A stretch of DNA of 64,000 bases from Pythium myriotylum (Eukaryota; Oomycota; Peronosporomycetes; Pythiales; Pythiaceae). Of this stretch, positions 9,605 through 18,712 are shown in pieces; the first letter of the stretch is position 1, and every line of letters begins with the position of its first letter. Under the pieces are notes generated by a model, which searched no databases, had not been told where the DNA came from, and saw only the letters and a list, made by a program, of their open reading frames with translations. The position numbers and the translations under genes were made by a program. The stretch is from positions 372,001 through 436,000 of the forward strand of contig JALJCQ010000012.1 in NCBI GenBank assembly GCA_023091665.1, read 5' to 3'.

Positions 9605-10581
9605 ATGGCGCTGAGCTACGAGGAAGGCATGGCCACGCTGCGCAGCATCTTCCCCGAGTGGGAGCCCGGCGTGCTGGCGCAGCTGCTCGAGGCCAACGAA
9701 GGCCACCTCGAGAACACCATCGACATGGCGCTGAGCATGGAGCCGCCGCGCGCCGAGCGCTCGCCGACGCCGACGACAACGCCGACACCGACGCTTCCGC
9801 CGGCGCCCACGCAGCGCCTCGCGTCGCCGACGAGCCGCGGACGCCGCTCGCCGCGTGCGTCGCCGCGAGACAAGCAGCGGAGCGTGCGCGTGAAGCTCCC
9901 GGACGACTTTCTGCGCTTGCCCGGATGGGACGAGCCGACGACGTCGCCGAGCGAGCAGGAACGCCAGGACGCGCTGCTGGCGCAGATGCTGCAGGACGAG
10001 ATGTTCCGCGAGCAGCTCATGGAGGACGAAGAGTTCTCGTCGCACTTCCAGAACGGCGGCGCGCGGCGATCGAGCGTGAGCGGCCCGCGCGAGAAGAGCG
10101 CGACCGAGATCGCGAACGAGACGTTCAACGCCATGAGCGCAAAGTTCTCGGTCATGAGCGAAGGTGGGATGATGCATTCGCGTAGTGAGATGGTGGTGGT
10201 GTAACCCTTGAGGTGGTTGGGTGTGTGTGTCGTAGCCATGAAGAAGAAAGCCCATGAGATGTACCTCAAGTTCCAGACGCGTGCCGACGCGCCGTCCAAG
10301 CAGGATCCGTACAGGTACAGATCAAACGAAGTCCAGGCTTTCGGGGTCTGGATACTGACCGATGGAATGGTGGTGTGTCTGATTCCAGCCATCGGCCACT
10401 CATGGCTGGTGACTCGAGCGACGAGGAGGACGACTACCAGACTCGTGGAAGTACTACTGGCGATATGCGCCACCGCCCAACACAGGACGCGATGGCTCAC
10501 CCGTCAACTGCGTTCTCGCCTCGCGCTCGCAGTTCGTTTACATCAAGAAGGAGCACGACGGGTAACAAGAAGGACGACTGA
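9605..10581 (+). CDS. CUE-domain (ubiquitin-binding) protein
   Basis: Three exons, 9605-10163, 10236-10314 and 10389-10581, join in frame to 276 residues. The first about 45 residues (SYEEGMATLRSIFPEWEPGVLAQLLEANEGHLENTIDMAL) show the CUE pattern, with the MFP-like SIFP and the C-terminal Leu-Leu region. CUE domains bind ubiquitin and act in trafficking, autophagy or quality control. A Pro/Thr/Ser-rich linker follows, then an acidic helix (QDALLAQMLQDEMFREQLMEDEEF), a basic stretch and a Ser/Arg-rich end (RSSFTSRRSTTGNKKDD). The start lies 158 bp from the divergent folate-receptor-like gene. A specific orthologue cannot be named. Confidence 0.85.
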
Positions 10582-10650
10582 CAAAGTTGGTGCGCAGTCT
10601 CGTCCGAACGCGAAAACACGAGGTGCCGGACGATCTGTACATTTTAAGAC

Positions 10651-11946
10651 TTAGGACTGGTACGAAGCGAAGTCAATAAGGTCGGATCGTTGCCACTCGT
10701 TTTCCTTGCTCGCTGTCTCGTCCGGCTTTCCGCCGTCTGCATCTTCTTCATCACTGTCTTCAAAGTCGTTTAGCAGCTCTTCCTCAGCCGAAACCTTCGG
10801 TTTGTCATCATCTTTCTTCTCCTCCTTCGCTTCCCTGTCTTTGTTGTTGGGAACTATCCGCATGTCCACAGCGTTATCACCGACAAAGTATCCCTACCAG
10901 GAACCTGTTTAGTTATGGACTCGTCTATCACGACTCTAAAAGAGCTACCCACCTGTTGGCGCCAAGCGATGAGAGTCGATGTAGGGTATGGGCCGTGGAT
11001 CTCTCCGTCTGATCCTTTGTACTCCCACATGACTTCATTCGTTGGAGCTGCCTCCTCCGATTTTGCCTCTTGGTTTCCGTTATCGAAGTACGACGTTCGA
11101 GCCTGGGCTGCCGCAATCTCCTGCTGCTGCTGCTGGGCCTGCTCTTGCTGCCGTTGCTGGCGTTGCGCGATCAATTCTTCCTCAGAAATGAACTCTTCTT
11201 TCATTTGGCTGTACACGTCCACTTCGCCAATGCGCATGAGGTAGTCAGCGGCCTCTGTGATCCGATCAAACTGCTCTTTCTCCTCGGGCGTCTGTGCCTT
11301 CTCGTCGCTCTCTCCGCTAGCCTGCTTGCGTTTGTTGCTTCCTCTCGCCTTGGATCGCTTCTTCCCTACAGCCACAGAGTAGCTTCATCAGAATTAAACA
11401 TACAGCTCTTCTGCGGCGAGTAGTCCCCACGCACCGAGACGCTGAAGCGCTTGGAGCACGGTCTCTCGCGGCTGCAGCAGCTCTGCGAGCGTGCGATTGG
11501 CTTCCTCCTCCGTCAGACTTTCTTGCTCTTGCTCGTCGCGGTAGTCCTTTCGGTCCTGTGCGCCAATATACCAATGTATCAATCCAACGACTTCCGCATC
11601 CACGTCTCCAACCATAACAGCTCACCTTGGCCGACTTGGCCGCCTCGATCTGCTCCTCCGAGACGCTGTCGAGCCACGCCTCTTCCTGGACGCTCTTCTC
11701 CTCTTTCTTCCAGATGAAGTTGCCGTTCTCGTCGAAGTGACCTTCGTCGTTCTCGTCGTCCATGTTGAACGCCGTGAACCCGTGCCGGTCGCTGTCTCGA
11801 CCTCGATCGCGACGCTGCAGCATGCGCCAGCGACGCAGAGAGAAGCGCATATATCAGTACATTCAGACAGCCAACCTTCGTGCACTCAGGTGAGCCCGGC
11901 GCACCTCGTAGCCGCCGCCGCGGCGCTGGCGCTTGGTGTCGGCCAT
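10651..11946 (-). CDS. CD2BP2: CD2BP2/LIN1-like U5 snRNP protein with GYF domain
   Basis: Five exons: 11905-11946, 11626-11814, 11435-11555, 10953-11365 and 10651-10893. All junctions are GT-AG and phases are consistent, giving 335 residues. The N-terminus (TAFNMDDENDEGHFDENGNFIW) and the helix with ESLTEEEANRTLAELLQP are typical of LIN1/CD2BP2. The GYF domain spans about 228-275: W-E-Y-K, DGEIHGPYPTSTLIAWRQQ and GYFVGDNAVDMR, with the GPYP-(x4)-W-(x)-GYF signature split by the last intron. The family is part of the U5 snRNP/tri-snRNP, where GYF binds proline-rich splicing proteins. A poly-Gln patch precedes the domain. The acidic tail ends ENEWQRSDLIDFASYQS. It is divergent to FCF1, 229 bp away. 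Confidence 0.93.
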
Positions 11947-12175
11947 GGCGGCTCTCTTGCTCTTATCAGCAGCTCGATTTTTGGAGCCTTATGGACTCTC
12001 TAAAGTTAACGAATATACTGTTTTAGAGTGATTATCGCATTACAGACGACATTCGCGCAACATTTAGTTAACTTTGGTGGCGCCTGTCATCGCCCAACCA
12101 TTGGCAAGCGACCTGCAAAAGGACACGACGGGCACCAACGTCGCATCGCCTTCTTCTCGCGACGCGTGATCCACG
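11947..12175. promoter_or_regulatory. Shared upstream region of CD2BP2 and FCF1
   Basis: 229 bp between two divergent starts, AT-richer than the flanking exons. It must contain both promoters. TTAACTTTGG and its near-complement around 12005 and 12068 form a loose inverted pair of unknown significance. Confidence 0.5.
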
Positions 12176-13061
12176 ATGGTGCGTCCACGGCGTCGACTGG
12201 GCGGCGTGTGTATGAACCACGAGATAGCGGAGATACTGACGCTGCTCTGCGTGGCTCTCGCGTCGCTGGGCGCGCCCTAGGCCAAGGACAAGAAGACCAG
12301 AAAGTTCGCGGCGGTCAAGCGCATGATCAGCCCCAAGGACCAGCGCATGTACGCGTCGTCGCGCAGCCGGAGACGAACCGAAAAGATGAGTAACGTAGGC
12401 TTTTGTATGATGCAGCAACGCGGTGCGCAAGAAGGTCGCCGAGGTCGAAGAGAAGAAGCGCAAGGCCGAGGCGCCCAAGCAAATGTGCGTCGTATGTCGT
12501 GGATGGATTCTCTTTCGCAATCGCTGAGTGCCTCTGGATCGCAGTGACCAGATCCCGTCGAATCTGTTCTTCAAGTACAATGCCGACCTCGGACCGCCGT
12601 ACAACGTGATCTTGGATACCAACTTTATCAACTTTTCCATCAAGAACAAACTCGAGGTCGTCTCGGCCATGATGGACTGCTTGCTCGCCAAGGCCACGCC
12701 GTGCATCACGGACTGCGTCATGGCTGAACTCGAGAAGCTCGGCCACAAGTACCGTGTCGCTCTTCGGTGCGTATGGATTTGTCAAACCTGGATCGCGAAA
12801 TGGAACTGACCGGTTATGGAAATGTCCAGACTCGCGAAGGACCCGCGCTTCGAGCGCCTGCCGTGCACGCACAAGGGCACATACGCCGATGACTGCCTTG
12901 TGCAGCGCGTTCAGCAGCACCGCTGCTACATTATCGCGACGTGTGATCGCGAGCTCAAGCGCCGAATTCGCAAAGTGCCCGGTGTGCCGATCATGTATAT
13001 CTCGAACCGCAAGTTCGTGATTGAGCGATTACCCGAGGCCAACGCTGCCAAGGTCAAATAG
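12176..13061 (+). CDS. FCF1: FCF1/UTP24 PIN-domain rRNA-processing nuclease
   Basis: Five exons: 12176-12178 (only the ATG), 12281-12348, 12416-12484, 12545-12766 and 12830-13061. They join to 197 residues, the usual family length. The spliced start M-AKDKKTRKFA matches the conserved FCF1 start. The PIN domain carries [34 protein letters not shown] and [17 protein letters not shown], with the acidic residues expected for metal binding. UTP24/FCF1 belongs to the SSU processome and cleaves pre-rRNA at sites A1 and A2. Exon 1 is the bare start codon followed directly by the GTGCGT donor. All four introns use GTGCGT or GTACGC donors. A 5'-truncated inverted copy of exons 4-5 lies at 54889-55249. 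Confidence 0.95.
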
Positions 13062-13119
13062 AAGACTCGAAACGTGGTTATATAGATATGGATTCATGTG
13101 AATATTTCTTGCTCTGGTC

Positions 13120-13442
13120 TTACTTCAAGTCGGCTTGCACAGAGAAACGGACGAGAAGGACAAGCGTCTACAGCCGCAATGTCAACCTCTCTGCAGTTTG
13201 CATTGGCGGTCGAAGAGCCACTCTAGAGTAGCTTCCATATCAAGGAGATGCAGCAAATCGAATTTGGGTTGGCTGTTGGGAGACCCGTTTACGATTCCTC
13301 TTAGGTGTGATAGACAAAGATCGTCGTCCCGTCGGAGAGCTCGGGTAGCGTACGTGGTTTGAACAGGCTCTGAAACCAGTAGTTTATCACTTTTACCGAT
13401 TGCAGCGAGAGTAAGTATCGCTGCATCGCTGTCTAGGAACAA
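13120..13442 (-). pseudogene. Deleted copy of an unrecognised helical protein gene
   Basis: The reverse strand encodes the beginning and end of the protein seen complete in the duplicate (54306-54824). It reads from FLDSDAA and TRALRRDDDLCLSHLRG to LEWLFDR, then jumps by an internal deletion of about 236 bp to the terminal part near the TAA at 13120-13122. The deletion breaks the frame. The gene is tail-to-tail with FCF1, with only about 60 bp between them. The protein family is not recognised. Confidence 0.65.
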
Positions 13443-13639
13443 CCCGAAGTTTCGTATTCGAAATCGAATCCTATCACTGATAGTCAGAGGTTGCTCTTGT
13501 TGGCCCTCAGTTTATTGATGATGGAAGACGTAAGTCTTTGTGGTTAGCCAAATGAGAACCTCGCGATTGGATTGGCATCTGGTGGAAAGCACAGCCCCTT
13601 AGAGACCACGTTAATGTACCATGTACTACACTACATTAA

Positions 13640-13981
13640 CCCTTTCGCAATCAAACGTGTAAAAATTACACGTTCTGAGGGTTTCTCATAAGGCGGTGTG
13701 ATTGAACCCCTCAGAACGTGTAAATTTTACACGTTTTACAAAACACGTCATTGAAGTTTCGCAAAAACCTCAACATAACCTCAAAACCTCTAAAGGTTAA
13801 ATATCAATAACCTCAAAACTTATTTGCAATTTTGCGAGGGTTTATTACAAAAGGCGGTAGGTTTGCGGGAAACTCCACCTGTCGCAATTCCAGAACGTGT
13901 AAAACTTACACGATCTGGAAATTTTGACTTGATTAAAGTATCTATACAATCCCTGTTTGCACGGAGGTGATTGCGAAAGGG
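13640..13981. mobile_element. 342-bp piggyBac-type MITE with TTAA target duplication
   Basis: The element is bounded by 13-bp inverted ends, CCCTTTCGCAATC and GATTGCGAAAGGG, and flanked on both sides by TTAA (13636-13639 and 13982-13985). Inside are at least three copies of an ACGTGTAA...TTACACGT palindrome. CCC/GGG ends with a TTAA duplication are the hallmark of piggyBac-superfamily transposons. No transposase is encoded, so it is non-autonomous. The duplicate segment at 54,08x-54,10x lacks the insertion and shows a single TTAA, giving a natural empty site. Confidence 0.88.
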
Positions 13982-14222
13982 TTAACGTGGTCTCTAAGGG
14001 GGTCTAGGGGTACTCTAGGTATCAATTTATGGAGTGCTTGAGCGGACGATGTAACGTGGAAGGTTCCAGGAAATGGTGTGGACCACAAGAGGGAACCTGA
14101 CCGAGGAGTCGCAAGGCAGTTCTGTTCTGCCACGCGCGCGAAGACAAGAAGAAGCAGCCAGCGCTGCCCAAGATTTTTGACGCAGCCCGAGCTGCCCCAG
14201 GTTCCCATGCACGTAATCGTAC

Positions 14223-14743
14223 TTGCCAAGGAGGCCGCGCGCGAACCCGCCACGCTCCCTGTCACTGGACTCGTCACCTCGGGGACACATGGTTCGTCTC
14301 GAGTGTCCGGAAGAGCTCGGCAGACGTTGGGATGGTCCCATTTACGCGATCCTCCAGGGAACGCCAAAGCACGTCTCACCGACGGATCGAAGCCCGTCTG
14401 TACCCGATGATGGCCAACGATCTCCCGGGTGGGAGTGCAAGCTCGTATTCGTGCGGCCTGGCCAAGACGTGAGCGCGATGCCGACCGCGCTTCGGCGCAA
14501 CGTGGATGAGATTGTATGGATCCCGCTGTGGCGTCTGACGCACATTCACCAAAACCTGATCTCTGAGATCGACGAATGCCCGCTACTCCCTGTTTTCCGA
14601 TTCGTGCGTTTCACTCGCTTTTTCGTGCCGTCGCCTGGTGATCCTCGTAAACTCGTGCTTCGGATGCCTGGCATCCAGCTATGCGGCCAAGTGCTCACCT
14701 ATCGCCTGGCGAACACGATGCAACTCGTGGACGATATCGACCT
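14223..14743 (+). other. Unrecognised open frame upstream of an LTR
   Basis: An open frame begins near 14223 (in-frame ATG soon after, at HMVRLECPEELG) and runs into the LTR that starts at 14744. It contains WECKLVFVRPGQDVSAMPTALRRNVDEIVWIPLWRL and a Phe-rich stretch (PVFRFVRFTRFFVPSPGDPRKLVLRMPGI). The EIVWIPLWRL segment faintly resembles the end of a Nudix domain, but no Nudix box is visible. If it is a gene, its 3' end was cut by the LTR insertion. Codon use looks host-like. Confidence 0.4.
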
Positions 14744-15046
14744 TGTAGCGGGGTACACAAGTTATACTTGCAGTTACATAGGTAGTGTGGTTACATAATT
14801 AGGGTGGTCCACTTAGGGGAAAAGTTATCCTAAGTAGTGACTCAGGTTTATCAGATTTCAGTAGGTAATATCCCCGGGTCATTTACCAGGGATATAGGGC
14901 TCTAGGGTTAATCCTCAGAGAGGATTAATATACGGCAGTTTGCCTTTTGCCAAGTCTTTGGCGCTCGTCGACAAGGGTCGACTCGGAGCGGCTGCTCTCG
15001 CTTCCTCCAAGCGAAGTGCTGTGTAGTGGTCACGTGGACCGCTACA
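14744..15046 (+). mobile_element. 303-bp LTR (5') of a degenerate LTR retrotransposon
   Basis: The segment starts TGTAGCGG and ends CCGCTACA, a perfect inverted terminal pair. Two bases later comes TGGTAGCACTGTCG, a candidate primer-binding site, and then a gag frame on the same strand. No matching 3' LTR is present, because the element is cut at 16568 by E1. Confidence 0.7.
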
Positions 15047-15084
15047 CTTGGTAGCACTGTCGTCAATCCGACGCCGACATCGCC

Positions 15085-16154
15085 ATGTCCGAAGCGTCAA
15101 ACCATCCGACGCTGTCGCGTCAAGACCATCAATATCTGGATGACGCCCAGTGGGCCTATCTCCAGGAGATGGAGGCCATCAATGGCCGAGCAAGCATCAA
15201 CGAGCTGCTTCAACGCGGCTCTGGCGAAGTCCTCGCTCACATCGCGCGATTCCGCGACTATGAGATTGCTCTGGAGCAACACGTGCTCGACGTTGTTACG
15301 TCTCGCGTCGCCGCGGCTCAAGCGACTCTCCGGCACCCCCGGAAGGTCCGAAGCCCGTTCGAGTCACGGTCTCCCAGTACTCTGGGGCTGAAGGCGAGAA
15401 CCTCGTCTTTTGACAGCGCGAGGTCGAGCTCGCAATGGCGGCAGGCTGTATCCGCGACGAACGCCAGAAGGTGACCTTCGCGATATCCAACATGAAGGAT
15501 CGTGCCAAGGTCTGGGCCTTGACTTGTGAAACTTCACAACTCGGATTTTTCCGCGATTGGCCGTCACTCGCCGATGCCATGAAGCTGATGTCTCAGCCGC
15601 CGAACGTGGCGCACCGCCAGCGCGCGGCATTCCTCGCCTGTCGCCAAGGCAACCGCGATCTGCGCTCCTTTGTGCAGGAGTTGCGACAACTCCGTGCCAA
15701 CATGGCCGCGAATACTCTCGCCGAGGACGTGGTACTCACAACCTTCATGGAAGGGATGAATCCCGGCCCCGAAAAGGCCGCGGTTTTCCGCGAAGAACCG
15801 GCGTTCTTGGAAGACGCGTTCGTCGTTGCGCTGCGAGAGGACTACGTCCAGCGCCTCGCACGGGATCTACCCGCGAATCCGGCAGCGCCGTCTCCGGTTC
15901 CTCCGGTCCAACCTCCCGCTTCGGAGCCGATGGATCTGAGTGTAATTGACCTCAGCGGAGTCGATCTGAGCACGTTCGACTTGAGTGCAATCGACGTGAA
16001 GGCACTTCACATCAAGTGTGTCACTTGTGGGAAGTTTGGCCACTTCCAGCGCAATTGCCCGCGCAATAAGGGCGGTGCACGCGTCCGTCGTGGAAGGCCA
16101 CGTCGCTCGGTAGGCCGAGGCGGACCCGCCTCCGCGTCTTCGCCCGCCGGCTGA
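15085..16154 (+). pseudogene. Gag of the broken LTR element
   Basis: The first part (MSEASNHPTLSRQDHQYL...) and the second part (VSQYSGAEGENLVF ... MAAGCIRDERQKVTFAISNM) are in different frames, with a shift near 15345. A TGA at about 15408 replaces the Trp expected in the LVFWQREVELAM-type motif. The central region has the retrotransposon Gag fold signature (KVWALTCETS, FVQELRQLRANMA). It is followed by one CCHC zinc knuckle, CVTCGKFGHFQRNC, and a basic Arg/Gly tail. Gag would package element RNA. The breaks mark it as non-functional. Confidence 0.75.
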
Positions 16155-16284
16155 CGAGCCCCATCAAGGATGATGGAAGTGCCTACTTCATTGGCGTAGT
16201 GAACGCCATGGACACCTCGGGTGTTCCGGAGACGGTCGTGCCATCTACCATGGAGTACGGCGTAGAAGAGGGCGTCGAGTTGTC

Positions 16285-16319
<35 letters not shown>

Positions 16320-16567
16320 AGTACCAGCATGGAAGATGCTTCGGGGATGTGTCCCCCTGTCGCGTGTCCGCGCGCGGTTAAACCGCCTTCGCGCCCTTCG
16401 GAAACGTCCGAGCCCATGGCTGCGCAGTTCCCGCTCCCGAACGCATCGTACGACGTACACATCGTTGATGTGATGACGGGGTCGTCAATCGACCCGTCTA
16501 CGGTCGATATGGCACCATTGCCAGAGTTCTCCGAGCTGACTAGCTTGGAGGAACTTCCTATGGACGA
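16155..16567 (+). other. Post-gag remnant of the broken LTR element
   Basis: This stretch holds a 30-bp poly-C run and an open frame from 16329 (MEDASGMCPPVACPRAV ... APLPEFSELTSLEELPMDD). That frame probably belongs to the gag-pol linker of the element starting at 14744. It is cut exactly where the left LTR of E1 begins. No protease motif is reached. Confidence 0.5.
16286..16315 (+). repeat. 30-bp poly-C tract
   Basis: A run of 30 cytosines in the retrotransposon remnant, likely length-unstable. Confidence 0.9.
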
Positions 16568-17690
16568 TGTGATGAAGTGCGCTGCCTTTTCGCTAGCTTC
16601 TGGAGCTGGAAAAGGGTATAGACCTAGCGTGTATATGGGGAATACACGCAGGCGAACTTGGGCCCGTTGCGAAAACCCAAGTTCTGGCTTCGTACCTCAC
16701 GTTATGTATCCCTTGACCGGTTCTTTTGAGCTTTGAAATATGGGGAAATACGTCCACTTGGAGTATTCCACCAACCCAAGACAGCTCAACCAGCTCTGGG
16801 TAACGACGAGGACCAGTCTTTTGATACACAAATACAAACGACACACTTAGACCCAGGACGGAAGACTAACTTCGATCCGCTGGGTCTCGCCTGGGACGGA
16901 GGACAACCTCGATCCGCCAGGACACTGGAAATCCCCTCTGGGATCTGGGAAACTCTCTCTCAACCAAATGGAGTGTATTACTTTAACTGGGGAACTACGA
17001 GCAGTTCCCAGCTATCGCAACACAAGAATACACAAGAATATGGAGTGCTCCAGGTCTCTAGTACAAACTAGTACCCTTTGCAGGTGCCTCAAGGGCTGGA
17101 AAGGGGGTTGGCTCCTCTCCTCACTCACAAACACACCAATACCCACGCGCCAGCAGCCAGACACACGCGCACACAGTCCACTACGGCAAATCCAACACAC
17201 GCAGGCTTACCTTGTGGCGTAGACGCTTGGTCCTCCCGCGGTTCGACGGAGGAGACTTGGGGAGTTGAGAGCAAAAAGCGAAGTCTTTTGAATACAGGGT
17301 AAAACCCCAAGGGGAGCCAGAAACCGGCTCCCTGAACCCTACCTACTTAACTACCAGATTTGATAAGAACCCTACTCTGTGTGGTCTAACTGGAAATTGC
17401 ACAATCCGAACTGGGAAAACCGGTAGAAACCAGTTTCCGGAATGGATGAATCTGGTCAACATCCGGAGAAAGCCAGCTCAAACCAGACAGAAAATCACCC
17501 ACTGGGAAGATGAACCCAGCTCCTGGCACACTGTGCCAGACTGGAAAGGTGGGTGAGTAGCTGGTACACTGTACCAGGCTACTGCCACCTACTAACTCTT
17601 GTCATTTAATTTCCTAGCTAACAAATCCAGCTCTGCGCCAGCTCCCACAACCTGGGACCAGGCAGCGAGAGACGAGGGCACTTCGTCTCA

Positions 17691-17745
17691 CTGTACACAC
17701 GGACCCAAACCAAAGAACCGCGGGACGGGCCAGCGGCCACGTCGA
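17691..17745 (+). repeat. Captured 55-bp MULE exon fragment, copy 1
   Basis: Identical to 32014-32068, the MULE coding sequence directly abutting the right LTR of E1 (encodes CTHGPKPKNRGTGQRPR). It is joined to LTR sequence at a TCGA(C) microhomology. Confidence 0.9.
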
Positions 17746-18189
17746 CGGAGGAGACTTGGGGAGTTGAGAGCAAAAAGCGAAGTCTTTTGAATACAGGGTA
17801 AAACCCCAAGGGGAGCCAGAAACCGGCTCCCTGAACCCTACCTACTTAACTACCAGATTTGATAAGAACCCTACTCTGTGTGGTCTAACTGGAAATTGCA
17901 CAATCCGAACTGGGAAAACCGGTAGAAACCAGTTTCCGGAATGGATGAATCTGGTCAACATCCGGAGAAAGCCAGCTCAAACCAGACAGAAAATCACCCA
18001 CTGGGAAGATGAACCCAGCTCCTGGCACACTGTGCCAGACTGGAAAGGTGGGTGAGTAGCTGGTACACTGTACCAGGCTACTGCCACCTACTAACTCTTG
18101 TCATTTAATTTCCTAGCTAACAAATCCAGCTCTGCGCCAGCTCCCACAACCTGGGACCAGGCAGCGAGAGACGAGGGCACTTCGTCTCA

Positions 18190-18244
18190 CTGTACACACG
18201 GACCCAAACCAAAGAACCGCGGGACGGGCCAGCGGCCACGTCGA
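18190..18244 (+). repeat. Captured 55-bp MULE exon fragment, copy 2
   Basis: Second copy of the same fragment, 499 bp after the first, with the same microhomology joint. Confidence 0.9.
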
Positions 18245-18712
18245 CGGAGGAGACTTGGGGAGTTGAGAGCAAAAAGCGAAGTCTTTTGAATACAGGGTAA
18301 AACCCCAAGGGGAGCCAGAAACCGGCTCCCTGAACCCTACCTACTTAACTACCAGATTTGATAAGAACCCTACTCTGTGTGGTCTAACTGGAAATTGCAC
18401 AATCCGAACTGGGAAAACCGGTAGAAACCAGTTTCCGGAATGGATGAATCTGGTCAACATCCGGAGAAAGCCAGCTCAAACCAGACAGAAAATCACCCAC
18501 TGGGAAGATGAACCCAGCTCCTGGCACACTGTGCCAGACTGGAAAGGTGGGTGAGTAGCTGGTACACTGTACCAGGCTACTGCCACCTACTAACTCTTGT
18601 CATTTAATTTCCTAGCTAAAAAATACAGCTCTGTGCCAGCTCCCACAACCTGGGACCAGGCAGCGAGAGACGAGGGCACTTCGTCTCAACCGCCCTCTGC
18701 TCAACCCGAGAC

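Larger units (their letters stand above)
12702..14053 (+). repeat. Source copy of an inverted segmental duplication (partner 54003-55249)
   Basis: From within FCF1 exon 4 to 14053 this segment is repeated in reverse orientation at 54003-55249. The copies differ by scattered substitutions, a 342-bp MITE present only here, and about 236 bp missing only here. The copies therefore diverged after duplication. Confidence 0.9.
16568..18688. repeat. Left LTR of E1 with two extra tandem 499-bp units
   Basis: 16568-17690 is a complete 1,123-bp LTR. It is followed by a 55-bp piece of MULE coding sequence (17691-17745), then the LTR's last part again from the CGGAGGAGACTTGG word. The same unit repeats once more, ending at the true LTR-internal junction at 18688. 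The repeat period is 499 bp. The third unit has a few substitutions near its end (about 18619-18640). Confidence 0.9.

Noticed and set aside
14223..14743. Nudix hydrolase call for the open frame
   Set aside because: Only a weak EIVWIPLWRL resemblance; no Nudix box (GX5EX7REUXEEXGU) is visible.
16968..18308. Short ORFs repeated in the E1 LTR units (such as the 63-codon frames)
   Set aside because: They lie wholly in LTR sequence, have no family signal, and are repeated only because the LTR is tandemly duplicated.
17243..18688. CRISPR-like interpretation of the 499-bp tandem repeats
   Set aside because: The units are long LTR segments without short spacers, in a eukaryotic genome.
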